Assembly: GCA_027038695.1 (NCBI GenBank)
Contig: JALWHA010000243.1
Location: forward strand, 1 to 27,868
DNA from: Acidobacteriota bacterium
Lineage (GTDB): Bacteria; Acidobacteriota; Holophagae; Thermotomaculales; Thermotomaculaceae
Direction: 5' to 3'
Length of the DNA stretch: 27,868 nt
The position numbers were made by a program, and so were the translations under genes. Shown here piece by piece: positions 16,680 through 25,057 of the stretch. The notes beneath the pieces are model-generated. The model saw only the letters and a list, made by a program, of their open reading frames with translations, made no database searches and was not told where the DNA came from. How positions within the stretch are numbered: the first letter of the stretch is position 1; each line of letters opens with the position of its first letter.

Positions 16680-18336
16680 GAAGATATTTCTTTGTTTTAT
16701 TGTTTTTTTATTTTTAACTGTTTCTTGTGACAATAAACAACAGATTAATACCGGTGATATTGCTGTATATGGAGGAAAAATTAACGAAGATGTACCAGCT
16801 TACGGTGACCGTATTGTAACCCTTCTTCCTGACGATATTTATAACCTTAATTTTGTAGATTATAAAACATCAAGTGAATTGGAAATAATCTTTTTGATTT
16901 CTGACGCGCTTGTTTCATATGACAGCAACCTTAACATTGTGCCGAGGCTTGCTACGAAATGGGATATTAATAAGAACAATACCTCTATTGTTTTTCATTT
17001 AAGGAAGGGAGTCAGATTTACGGACGGTGTTGAATTAACGGCAAAAGATGTTAAATATTCTTTTCAATGCATTTTTGATCCTAAAAATAAAATGGCGGAT
17101 ATTGCAAATAGTTTTAAAGATATGAAAAAGATTAAAATTTTAGATAAGTACACTGTCAAGTTTATATTTTCCACTCCGCAACCTTTTATTATGGACTATT
17201 TTATTGATTATTTTATTTTGCCTGAACATATCTACAATACAAATAAATATACTTTTCAAAATAACCCAGCAAATAAGAAACCTATAGGCACAGGGCCTTT
17301 TAAACTTGTGAAGTGGGAGAAAGATAATGAGATTGTTCTTGAAGCTAACAAGGATTATTTTTTAGGAAGGCCATATTTAGACAAAATTATTTATATAAAA
17401 GGCGGAAGTGTGAATATTGATTTTGAAAGGTTGAAGAGAGGAGAATTTGATGTTCTCCCAATAACCATGACAACCTGGAAGTTTAAAACCGGTTTGCCTG
17501 AAATTAGAAGGGATTTTGACAAGTATAAGTACTATCTTTTTGCCTTTTACTATATTGCATGGAATGTGCATAGAAAGCCATTAAATGATAGAAGGGTGAG
17601 ACTTGCACTTGCATACATTTCCGATCTGGAAAATTTTAATAAACTATCCTTTTTTGATCTTTACAAGGTTGCGGTTAGCCCTATTCATCCTCAAAGCAGG
17701 TATTTTAACAAAAACCTTCAACCCTTTCCCTATGATCCTGAGAGGGCTAAAAATTTGTTAAAAGAAGCAGGTTATGCGGATCGGGACGGAGACGGGTTTC
17801 TTGAAGATAACAACGGAAAAGATCTTGAGATCTCTTTACTTACTCAACCTTTAGATGGTGTTTTTAAAAAGATTCCTGTGTATTTGCAGGAAAATTTCAG
17901 AAAAGCGGGTATAAAAGTTACTATTGATGTTGAGGAAAGCGGTGAGTATGCTAAAAAGTTGGGTAAACTTGATTATGACGGTGCGGTTAGCGGCTGGACT
18001 ATAAGTCCAACGCCGACCTATCTTTACACGATGTTCTCCCCGGTTAAATTTAGTTCTTATACAATGAATATTAATGATTATGTTAATCCTGAGTTACAAA
18101 GTTTGCTTGATAAATTAAATCGTTCTTTTGACGAAGAGGAAAGGATAAATATCTGTTACAGAATTCAGGATATTCTTTACAAAGATCAGCCGTTTTTATT
18201 TCTTTTTTACCCTTCTGCGTTGGTGTTGGTGCATAAAAGGTATAGAAACCTCAGGCCTTCCCCTTTAGGTATGTTTAAATGGTACCCGGGTATTGCAAAA
18301 GTCTATGTCCCTAAAGGGTTGCAGAAAAAGCATTAA
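16672..18336 (+). CDS. Oligopeptide/dipeptide-type ABC transporter substrate-binding lipoprotein
   Basis: 554 residues from ATG 16672. This start is chosen because it gives a clean lipoprotein signal ending LTVS-Cys19, and the ribosome site GAGAGGAA is just upstream. Asp follows the lipidated Cys, which in proteobacteria favours retention at the inner membrane. The family 5 extracellular binding (DppA/OppA type) pattern is clear: LATKWDINKNNTSIVFHLRKGVRFTDG, KDVKYSFQ, PIGTGPFKLVKW, the RRVRLALAY region, and PYDPERAKNLLKEAGYADRDGDGF. Substrate could be peptides, nickel chelates or sugars. Two permease genes follow, but no ATPase genes. Confidence 0.92.
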   Translation: MSKKIFLCFIVFLFLTVSCDNKQQINTGDIAVYGGKINEDVPAYGDRIVTLLPDDIYNLNFVDYKTSSELEIIFLISDALVSYDSNLNIVPRLATKWDINKNNTSIVFHLRKGVRFTDGVELTAKDVKYSFQCIFDPKNKMADIANSFKDMKKIKILDKYTVKFIFSTPQPFIMDYFIDYFILPEHIYNTNKYTFQNNPANKKPIGTGPFKLVKWEKDNEIVLEANKDYFLGRPYLDKIIYIKGGSVNIDFERLKRGEFDVLPITMTTWKFKTGLPEIRRDFDKYKYYLFAFYYIAWNVHRKPLNDRRVRLALAYISDLENFNKLSFFDLYKVAVSPIHPQSRYFNKNLQPFPYDPERAKNLLKEAGYADRDGDGFLEDNNGKDLEISLLTQPLDGVFKKIPVYLQENFRKAGIKVTIDVEESGEYAKKLGKLDYDGAVSGWTISPTPTYLYTMFSPVKFSSYTMNINDYVNPELQSLLDKLNRSFDEEERINICYRIQDILYKDQPFLFLFYPSALVLVHKRYRNLRPSPLGMFKWYPGIAKVYVPKGLQKKH

Positions 18337-18347
18337 CTTTATATAAT
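18319..18347 (+). promoter_or_regulatory. Candidate promoter abutting the first permease ATG
   Basis: TTGCAG (18319-18324), 17 bases, then TATAAT (18342-18347). Six bases separate the -10 from the ATG at 18354, which places a typical start site on the A of the ATG. No ribosome site is seen before this ATG. Confidence 0.4.
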
Positions 18348-18353
18348 TTTTAC

Positions 18354-19316
18354 ATGACATTATCTTTTTTGCTTAAAAAAATTACAATACTGTTTTTTTC
18401 TATCTTTGTTGCATTCTATCTTGTTTTTTTGATAGTTTATGCCTCAAGAGTTAGTGTGTTTTCTCATAATAGTAGAGTAATAGGAATAAAATTAGGCAGC
18501 GTTGCGAAGTTTGATCTTTTTAACGCAACTGAAGAATATTTTTTATGGTTCAAAAAAATTACAACTTTTTCTTTAGGAGAATCGAATTTTCTTGGGGAAA
18601 AGATATCGGTTATTGTAAAAGACAGGCTGGAAAATAGCTTTATTTTAAATTTATTTGCACTTTTGATACTCTTTTTTGGGGGGGTAATTTTAGGTGTTTT
18701 AAGTTCAATTTCCAGAAACCGCTTTATCTCTATATTGGAAGGTTTCTTTTTTGTGATTTACGCTATACCGGATTTTATTTTAGCAATATTTCTTATTCTT
18801 CTTTTTTCTATAAAGTTTAATATCTTTCCTTCATCGGGTATGGTATCGATTAATCATTGTGAAATGAACTCGTTTTCTCAATTTTTTGATTATATAAAGC
18901 ACCTGTTTCTTCCCGCTTTAAGTTTAAGTCTCGTGTCAATAATTTTTTTGGCAAGGTATACAAAAAATTCCATTGTAGGAATACTTGAGTATTCACACAT
19001 AATTGCTTTAAAGGTTAGGGGAGTGGATACTTTTCTTAATAAGGTGAAACATGTTTTGAAAAATGCCGTTTATCCCTTTATTTCCCTGCTAACCTTTATT
19101 ATTCCCGGATTAGTGGGGGGCTCAATTATTATTGAGACAATTTTCGGTTATCCGGGAATAGGCAATGTTTTTTTTACCGCCGTAAAACACAGGGATTTTC
19201 CTCTTTTAATAACGGTAAGTTTTATAAATGTAGTAGTGGTTTATTTTAGTGTTTTTATAACTGACATAATGTATGAAGTATTTAAGGTCGGGGATATAAA
19301 TGAAAAAAGTTTTTGA
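18354..19316 (+). CDS. ABC transporter permease, DppB/OppB type
   Basis: 320 residues with about six membrane helices. An N-terminal helix and large external loop (about 30-90) are followed by the permease domain. The EAA-type loop that contacts the ATPase is seen as ALKVRGVDTFLNKVKHVLKNAVYP, and the family-typical G-GSIIIETIFGYPGIG-F-AV-HRDFPLL follows. It would form the transport channel with the next gene. The ATG lacks a visible ribosome site and sits directly after a TATAAT. It overlaps the second permease by 17 bases. Confidence 0.92.
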   Translation: MTLSFLLKKITILFFSIFVAFYLVFLIVYASRVSVFSHNSRVIGIKLGSVAKFDLFNATEEYFLWFKKITTFSLGESNFLGEKISVIVKDRLENSFILNLFALLILFFGGVILGVLSSISRNRFISILEGFFFVIYAIPDFILAIFLILLFSIKFNIFPSSGMVSINHCEMNSFSQFFDYIKHLFLPALSLSLVSIIFLARYTKNSIVGILEYSHIIALKVRGVDTFLNKVKHVLKNAVYPFISLLTFIIPGLVGGSIIIETIFGYPGIGNVFFTAVKHRDFPLLITVSFINVVVVYFSVFITDIMYEVFKVGDINEKSF

Positions 19317-20136
19317 GTATTTTGCGTTATTTTATTTACTCTTTTTGGTTTTTGTTTCGCTTTTTTCCGGGTTGTTAGTTGGAAGGGGTGTGTATGCAGA
19401 CAATTCACACAGGTTATTTAAGTATACCCCTTATCAAATAGATAAATCCTCTTTTTTGAGCCCCCCTTCAACAAAGCATCTATTAGGGACTGACGGTGTG
19501 GGAAGGGATATATTGGCAAGGTTGATAAAAGGCACTTCAAATTCCTTTTTTATTAGTTTTATAGCAACCGTAGTTTCACTTTTATTAGGTTCTTTTTTAG
19601 GAGGCTTATCGGGGTATTTGGGAGGTTGGTTTGATTTTGCTTTTAGCAGAATATTTGAATTGTTTTATGCACTTCCTATGATGTTTATACTTATACTTGT
19701 TTCACCTATTGTCGGTGCCAATCTGCTTTTATTTGCAATTGTTTTGGGTTTGTTAGGCTGGCTTTTTGTTGCAAGGTTGGTAAGGGGGGAAGTGCTGAAA
19801 CTTAAAAATACTCCCTTTTTAGAGTACGCTGAGGTAAACGGGGCAAACTACTATTACCTTTTTAAAAAGCATTTTTTTCCTTATATTCTTCCCCCTCTTT
19901 TGCCTATAGCGGTATTTGGTTTTTCCGGCATGCTTGTGGCAGAATCTTCTTTAAGTTTTTTAGGGTTAGGGGTGAGGCCTCCTGAGCCTAGTTGGGGACA
20001 GATGATATATGACGGGTTTACATACCTTGATATAGCGCCGTGGATCTATGTCCCGCCCTCAATACTGTTGTTTTTAACAGTTTTAAGCCTTGATATTATC
20101 GGAGAACGGTTTAAAAAAATATATTCCAGATTTTAA
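19300..20136 (+). CDS. ABC transporter permease, DppC/OppC type
   Basis: 278 residues with about six membrane helices. The N-terminal region has the DppC-like PPSTKHLLGTDGVGRDILARLIKGT. The EAA-type loop is YAEVNGANYYYLFKKHFFPYILPPL, and the conserved E-SLSFLGLGVRPPEPSWGQMIYDG follows. It partners with the preceding permease, overlapping it by 17 bases. The next gene downstream is tex, so the ATP-binding subunits (DppD/DppF type) must lie elsewhere or be shared. Confidence 0.93.
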   Translation: MKKVFEYFALFYLLFLVFVSLFSGLLVGRGVYADNSHRLFKYTPYQIDKSSFLSPPSTKHLLGTDGVGRDILARLIKGTSNSFFISFIATVVSLLLGSFLGGLSGYLGGWFDFAFSRIFELFYALPMMFILILVSPIVGANLLLFAIVLGLLGWLFVARLVRGEVLKLKNTPFLEYAEVNGANYYYLFKKHFFPYILPPLLPIAVFGFSGMLVAESSLSFLGLGVRPPEPSWGQMIYDGFTYLDIAPWIYVPPSILLFLTVLSLDIIGERFKKIYSRF

Positions 20137-20193
20137 TTAATGTAAGTAAATGATAAAATAACCAATCGGCATAAAATTTAAAAAGGGGTGAAT

Positions 20194-22437
20194 ATGTTGC
20201 AAAAAAGGGAAATTACGTTCATTTCTGAAAAGTTAGGGATCTCTTATAATCAAATACAATCAACGGTTCAATTATTGGAAGAAGGGAATACTGTTCCGTT
20301 TATAGCAAGGTACAGAAAAGAGAGAACAGGAAATTTAGACGAGACTCAAATTCTGAATATTAAAGAAAACTTTGAATACTTGACTGAGTTAAACGAAAGA
20401 AAGAACACGGTATTAAAAACCGTAGAAGAGCAGGGCAAACTAACTGCTCAATTAAAGAAAAAGATTGAGGAAACATTTTCCAAAACCGAATTAGAGGACA
20501 TTTATCTTCCCTTTAAACCGAAAAGAAGGACAAAGGCGACAATCGGTAAAGAGATGGGACTGGAGTCTCTGGCAGATAAGATTCTAAAAGGGGAAGATGG
20601 TGATTTGTCCTCAATTGCAGAAAATTTTATTAACATAGAAAAGAATGTAGATACGGTTGAAAAGGCTCTGGAATACGCAGGTTATATTTTGGCGGAGAGA
20701 TTTAGTGAAGATGCCGAACTAAGAGGCAAGGTAAGGGAAAGGTTCAAAAAGGAGGGAATGCTGAAGGTCTCGGTTACAAAGGATTTTAAGGAAAAGAGAA
20801 CCAAGTATGAGATGTATTACTCTTTTGAAGAACCTGTGCCCAAACTACCTTCTCATAGAATTTTGGCAATTAGAAGAGGAGAGAAAGAAAAGGTTTTGCG
20901 CTCAAAGATTGAAATAGATATTGATAAGGCTTTTCAAGATGTTTATCTGTTATTTTTTAATGACAGTCACAGGTATTTTGATTTTTTGAAAAATGTTTTG
21001 TACGATTCGTTAAAAAGGCTTGTTTTTCCCTCAATTGAACTTGAGATAAGAATGGATTTGAAAAAAAATGCTGATCTTGAAGCAATTAATGTTTTTGCTA
21101 AAAACCTTGAGAACCTTCTTTTAATGCCGCCTGCAGGGACTATTTCTGTTTTGGGGGTTGATCCGGGTTATAGAACAGGGTGTAAAATTGTCGCATTGGA
21201 CGAAACGGGGAAGTTGCTTGAGAATGCTACAATCTATCCGACAAAACCCTTTGAGAAAATTGAAGAATCAAAACAAATTTCTTTAGCTTTAATAGAGAAG
21301 TTTAATTTGAAAGCAATTGTTATAGGTAACGGTACCGCTTCAAGGGAAACCGAGGCATTCTTTAAATCAATTGCCCCTGAAGGAGTTATTGTGACTGTTG
21401 TTAATGAATCAGGCGCATCCGTTTATTCCGCTTCAAAAGCGGCTATTGAAGAGTTTCCTGATTATGACGTAACGGTTAGGGGCGCAATTTCAATAGGAAG
21501 AAGGTTTCAGGACCCCCTCTCTGAACTTGTGAAGATTGATCCGAAATCAATAGGAGTAGGACAGTATCAACACGATGTAAATCAAACTTTGTTAAAAAAG
21601 AAACTTGATAATGTTGTGATTTCGGTTGTAAATAGAGTCGGGGTGGATTTAAACACGGCATCTTACCATTTGTTGAAATATGTTTCCGGAATTAGCGAGA
21701 GAATTGCAAAAAACATTGTGTCTTTTAGAGACGCAAATGGTAAATTTAGCGATAGACAACAATTATTGAAGGTGAAAGGGATGGGAGAAAAAACATTTGA
21801 GCAATGTGCAGGGTTTTTGAGAATTAGGGACGGTGAAAATATATTAGATTCAACAGGTATTCACCCGGAATCATATTTTATAGTTGAAAAGATGGCCCAA
21901 TCTTTGAATTTAAAAATTGAGGATTTAATAAGAAATAAAAATGTTCTCGGTTCTCTAAATTTAAATGAATTTAAAACCGAAGATTTCGGGGAGTTTACCT
22001 TACAAGATATTGTTAGAGAACTGTCAACTCCCGGCAGAGACCCGAGAGAGAGTTTTGAAATTTTTGAGTTTACTGAAGGTATTGAAAGCATTGAAGATCT
22101 GACAGAAGGTATGATTTTGAACGGAGTGGTTACAAATGTTACCAAATTCGGAGCGTTTGTTGATATCGGGGTTCACCAGGACGGGCTTGTCCATATTAGT
22201 GAATTTGCCCACACTTTTGTGGAAAATCCGGAGGATTTTATATCCGTAGGAGAAAAGGTGAAAGTTAAGGTATTGAGCGTAGATAAAGAGTTAAGTAGAA
22301 TAGGGTTAAGCATAAAGGCGTTGAAACAGCCACAGAGGAAGAGGGAAAGACGAGGCGGTAATTTTGCCGAAAGAAAAAATGTTAACAAAAAAGAGGAACT
22401 TGTTAACAAATTGATGAAAAAATTCGGAAAGAATTAA
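20194..22437 (+). CDS. tex: Tex-family RNA-binding protein (S1 domain)
   Basis: 747 residues from ATG 20194, with AAAGGGG just upstream; the GTG at 20188 would overlap that site. The Tex layout is complete. The N-terminal Tex/HTH region has GNTVPFIARYRKERTGNLDE. A YqgF/RNase H-like domain starts near residue 318 (VLGVDPGYRTGCK). Helix-hairpin-helix motifs lie around 483-550 (VNLNTASYHLLKYVSGIS, LLKVKGMGEKTFEQCAGF). A C-terminal S1 domain is at about 637-712 (GVVTNVTKFGAFVDIGVHQDGLVHIS). Tex binds nucleic acid and is linked to transcription and stress fitness, but its exact role is not settled. It has the usual length and a basic tail. Confidence 0.95.
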   Translation: MLQKREITFISEKLGISYNQIQSTVQLLEEGNTVPFIARYRKERTGNLDETQILNIKENFEYLTELNERKNTVLKTVEEQGKLTAQLKKKIEETFSKTELEDIYLPFKPKRRTKATIGKEMGLESLADKILKGEDGDLSSIAENFINIEKNVDTVEKALEYAGYILAERFSEDAELRGKVRERFKKEGMLKVSVTKDFKEKRTKYEMYYSFEEPVPKLPSHRILAIRRGEKEKVLRSKIEIDIDKAFQDVYLLFFNDSHRYFDFLKNVLYDSLKRLVFPSIELEIRMDLKKNADLEAINVFAKNLENLLLMPPAGTISVLGVDPGYRTGCKIVALDETGKLLENATIYPTKPFEKIEESKQISLALIEKFNLKAIVIGNGTASRETEAFFKSIAPEGVIVTVVNESGASVYSASKAAIEEFPDYDVTVRGAISIGRRFQDPLSELVKIDPKSIGVGQYQHDVNQTLLKKKLDNVVISVVNRVGVDLNTASYHLLKYVSGISERIAKNIVSFRDANGKFSDRQQLLKVKGMGEKTFEQCAGFLRIRDGENILDSTGIHPESYFIVEKMAQSLNLKIEDLIRNKNVLGSLNLNEFKTEDFGEFTLQDIVRELSTPGRDPRESFEIFEFTEGIESIEDLTEGMILNGVVTNVTKFGAFVDIGVHQDGLVHISEFAHTFVENPEDFISVGEKVKVKVLSVDKELSRIGLSIKALKQPQRKRERRGGNFAERKNVNKKEELVNKLMKKFGKN

Positions 22438-22441
22438 CCTG

Positions 22442-22469
22442 TTGCAATAAATTAAAATATGTTTAAATT
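22442..22469 (+). promoter_or_regulatory. Weak candidate promoter for pfkA-rfbA-rfbC
   Basis: TTGCAA (22442-22447) and TAAATT (22464-22469) are separated by 16 bases in the 64-base gap after tex. The region is AT-rich and the -10 is imperfect, so this is tentative. Confidence 0.3.
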
Positions 22470-22489
22470 ATAGTAAGTACGGAGAAAAA

Positions 22490-22498
22490 GGGGGGGGG
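22490..22498 (+). repeat. G9 homopolymer at the pfkA ribosome site
   Basis: Nine consecutive G bases end three bases before the pfkA ATG at 22502 and replace the GGAGG-type site used by most genes in the window. Tracts like this can change length by slippage, which would alter ribosome-site spacing but not the reading frame. Confidence 0.8.
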
Positions 22499-22501
22499 AT
22501 T

Positions 22502-23605
22502 ATGACAGCCTGTATACCTGATATAAAAAAGATAGCGATTTTAACAGGCGGAGGAGACGCGCCCGGACTGAATGCGGTAATTAGGGGTGTAGTCAAGTCT
22601 GCAATAAGGAAATACAATTGGAGGGTTTACGGTGTCCCTGACGGTTTTGAGGGGCTTGTTGTAGGGCGTGAACTTAGAGAGTTAACTGAATATAGTATTA
22701 GAGGAATACTCCCTTTAGGCGGTACTATTTTAGGAACTACTAATAAAGGCAATCCCTTTGAATATGTTACTGTAGAAGACGGGAAAAAGGTTGTTAAGGA
22801 TATGTCCGATAAAGTTATTGAATACCTTAACATACTTGAAATTGATGCACTTGTTGTAATAGGGGGAGACGGTACCCTTGGTATTGCCAATAAATTTGCG
22901 GAAAAGGGAGTAAAGATCGTTGGAGTTCCGAAAACCATTGACAATGATTTAAAGGCAACCGATTACACTTTCGGTTTTAATACCGCGATTACCACCGCAA
23001 CCGAGGCTTTGGATAAATTACATACAACCGCTCAATCTCATCATAGGATAATCGTTATTGAGGTTATGGGAAGATATGTAGGCTGGATTGCCCTTGAGAG
23101 CGGAATTGCGGGCGGAGCCGATGTGATATTAATACCGGAGATTCCCTTTGATATAGATAGGGTATGCAGTAAGATAATCAGAAGAAACAAGTTAGGCAGT
23201 AAGTTTTCCATAGTAGTTGTTGCCGAGGGGGCAAAGCCTAAAGGCGGAGAGATGGTTTTTCAGGAGAAAAACGTTAAAGGAAAAGCACCGAGGTTAGGGG
23301 GCATAGGGTATATCGTAGGGGAACAGATTCAAAAAATAACCGGTATGGATGTAAGAGTAACGGTTTTGGGACATTTGCAGAGAGGAGGTTCCCCTACCGC
23401 ATATGACCGGATCCTTGCTACCAGGTTCGGTGTTGCAGCTGTTGACGCTTTGGCTGAAGGAAAATTCGGGCATATGGTTTGTTTAAGGACTCCTAAAATT
23501 GAGGTTGTTCCGATTAAAGAAGCGATTAAGGATTTGAAGAGAGTTGACCCAAACGGCCAATTGGTTAAAACAGCTGAATCAATAGGGATTTCATTCGGGA
23601 GATAA
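22502..23605 (+). CDS. pfkA: 6-phosphofructokinase, predicted ATP-dependent
   Basis: 367 residues, longer than the 320-residue E. coli enzyme. It phosphorylates fructose 6-phosphate in glycolysis. Motifs are LTGGGDAPGLNAVIRG, IGGDGT, PKTIDNDL with the catalytic TIDND, EVMGRYVGWIAL and LGHLQRGG. Gly124 (in GGDGT) equals E. coli Gly104 and predicts ATP rather than PPi as donor; PPi enzymes have Asp there. Lys144 (VPKTIDND) equals E. coli position 124, where PPi-type enzymes and a divergent ATP group have Lys and classical bacterial ATP enzymes have Gly. It is therefore a non-classical ATP type, probably with different allostery. It leads a tight cluster with rfbA and rfbC. Confidence 0.94.
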   Translation: MTACIPDIKKIAILTGGGDAPGLNAVIRGVVKSAIRKYNWRVYGVPDGFEGLVVGRELRELTEYSIRGILPLGGTILGTTNKGNPFEYVTVEDGKKVVKDMSDKVIEYLNILEIDALVVIGGDGTLGIANKFAEKGVKIVGVPKTIDNDLKATDYTFGFNTAITTATEALDKLHTTAQSHHRIIVIEVMGRYVGWIALESGIAGGADVILIPEIPFDIDRVCSKIIRRNKLGSKFSIVVVAEGAKPKGGEMVFQEKNVKGKAPRLGGIGYIVGEQIQKITGMDVRVTVLGHLQRGGSPTAYDRILATRFGVAAVDALAEGKFGHMVCLRTPKIEVVPIKEAIKDLKRVDPNGQLVKTAESIGISFGR

Positions 23606-23607
23606 CC

Positions 23608-24477
23608 GTGAGAAAGGGAATAATTTTAGCGGGAGGAAACGGGACAAGGCTTTATCCGGCCACTTTGCCTATTTGCAAACAGTTGTTGCCTATATACGAC
23701 AAACCCCTTATTTATTACCCCTTGTCAACTCTAATGCTTGCGGGAATAAGGGATATCTTGATTATTTCAACCCCTGAAGATACTTCCCGTTTTGAGTCTT
23801 TGTTCGGAGACGGAAGCAAATTAGGTCTTAATTTGTCATATAAAGTTCAGCCCGAACCTAAAGGTATTGCCGAGGCGTTTATTTTAGGGGAAAATTTTAT
23901 AGGCGATAGTTCTGTTGCATTGGTTTTAGGGGACAATGTTTTTTACGGCCACGGTTTTACCGAATTGCTTAAAAAGGCTAATGAGAGAAAAGAGGGTGCT
24001 ACCGTTTTTGGATATAAAGTAAATGACCCTGAGAGATATGGAGTTGTTGAATTTGACCAAAAAGGGAGGGTTTTGTCTATAGAAGAGAAACCGAAGCAAC
24101 CGAAATCCAATTTTGCCGTGGTAGGATTGTACTTTTATGATAATGATGTCGTAAAGATAGCAAAATCTATTAACCCTTCTGCAAGGGGGGAATTAGAGAT
24201 TACCGATGTAAATAAAGTATACCTTGAAAAGGGAAGGTTAAATGTCGAATTAATGGGAAGGGGATACGCATGGCTTGACACGGGGACTCATTCTTCTATG
24301 CTTGAAGCCTCTATGTTTATTAAAACAATTGAAGACAGGCAGAGTATTAAAATTGCATGTATTGAGGAAATAGCGTACAGGCAGGGTTGGATTACAAAAG
24401 ACGAATTAAAGGTTCTGGCTAAACCTTTAATGAAAAGCGGGTATGGAAATTACCTTTTGAGTGTTTTGGAGGATTGA
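23608..24477 (+). CDS. rfbA: Glucose-1-phosphate thymidylyltransferase
   Basis: 289 residues, the normal RmlA length. It makes dTDP-glucose from dTTP and glucose 1-phosphate, releasing PPi, as the first step to dTDP-rhamnose. The start is GTG, 2 bases after the pfkA stop. The nucleotidyltransferase signature GIILAGGNGTRLYPAT and the substrate region KQLLPIYDKPLIYYPLS are intact. So are LGDNVFYG, VVEFD, SIEEKPKQPKSNFAVVGLYFYD, RGELEITDVN and WLDTGTHSSMLEAS. The family is often allosterically inhibited by dTDP-rhamnose. rfbC follows after one base; rfbB and rfbD are absent from the window. Confidence 0.96.
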   Translation: MRKGIILAGGNGTRLYPATLPICKQLLPIYDKPLIYYPLSTLMLAGIRDILIISTPEDTSRFESLFGDGSKLGLNLSYKVQPEPKGIAEAFILGENFIGDSSVALVLGDNVFYGHGFTELLKKANERKEGATVFGYKVNDPERYGVVEFDQKGRVLSIEEKPKQPKSNFAVVGLYFYDNDVVKIAKSINPSARGELEITDVNKVYLEKGRLNVELMGRGYAWLDTGTHSSMLEASMFIKTIEDRQSIKIACIEEIAYRQGWITKDELKVLAKPLMKSGYGNYLLSVLED

Positions 24478-24478
24478 T

Positions 24479-25027
24479 ATGGGGTTCAATTTTAAAAGGC
24501 TTACAATCCCCGACTTAATAGTAATAACCCCTGATAAATATAGAGACGATAGAGGTTTTTTTCAAGAGGTTTATAAAAAGTCTGTTTTTAAAGAAAATGG
24601 GATAACTGTAGATTTTAATCAGTTAAATATGTCTTATTCCAGGAAAGGGGTTATTCGGGGGTTGCATTACCAATTGTCTCCCAAACCTCAAGCAAAGTTG
24701 GTTAGATGTGTGTACGGAGAAATCTTTGATGTGGCAGTTGATGTAAGAAAATCTTCCAAAACTTTTAAGAAATGGATTGGGGTTAATTTAAATGAGGATA
24801 ACGGTAACCTTTTTTATATACCGGAAGGGTTTGCTCACGGCTTTGCCGTGTTATCCGATTTTGCTGTTGTCGAATACTTTGTTTCAAATGAATACTGTCC
24901 CGCATGTGAAGCGGGGATAAGGTTTGATTCAAGAGAACTGTCTATAGATTGGAAGATAAAAAATCCCGTTGTTTCAAACAAAGATTTAAACTTGCCTGAT
25001 TTTGAAGATGCAAGATATTTTAAATAA
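24479..25027 (+). CDS. rfbC: dTDP-4-dehydrorhamnose 3,5-epimerase
   Basis: 182 residues from ATG 24479, with GGAGG at 24468-24472; the upstream GTG at 24461 includes that site and is rejected. The cupin-fold RmlC pattern is complete: DDRGFFQEVYKKS, FNQLNMSYSRKGVIRGLHYQ with the catalytic His, FDVAVDVRKSSKTFKKW with the catalytic Asp, YIPEGFAHGFAVLSD, VVEYF with the likely acid Tyr, and GIRFDSRELSIDW. It converts dTDP-4-keto-6-deoxyglucose toward the rhamnose configuration. Its stop codon overlaps the T-tract of the terminator for the opposing operon. Confidence 0.95.
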   Translation: MGFNFKRLTIPDLIVITPDKYRDDRGFFQEVYKKSVFKENGITVDFNQLNMSYSRKGVIRGLHYQLSPKPQAKLVRCVYGEIFDVAVDVRKSSKTFKKWIGVNLNEDNGNLFYIPEGFAHGFAVLSDFAVVEYFVSNEYCPACEAGIRFDSRELSIDWKIKNPVVSNKDLNLPDFEDARYFK

Positions 25028-25057
25028 AAAGGCGACCGAAATTACATTTCGGCCACC
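25021..25057 (-). terminator. Rho-independent terminator of the minus-strand operon
   Basis: Read on the minus strand, a 12-pair stem (ten Watson-Crick and two G-U pairs) with loop GTA is followed by TTTTTATTTA. The TAA of the 231-residue gene is at 25044-25042, at the loop and 3' arm. The T-tract covers the rfbC stop codon on the other strand. On the plus strand two of the pairs become mismatches and no T-tract follows. Confidence 0.85.

Noticed and set aside
22627..22944. 105-codon open frame on the minus strand inside pfkA
   Set aside because: The opposing frame carries intact phosphofructokinase motifs; the antisense product is low-complexity Ser/Thr/Pro-rich.
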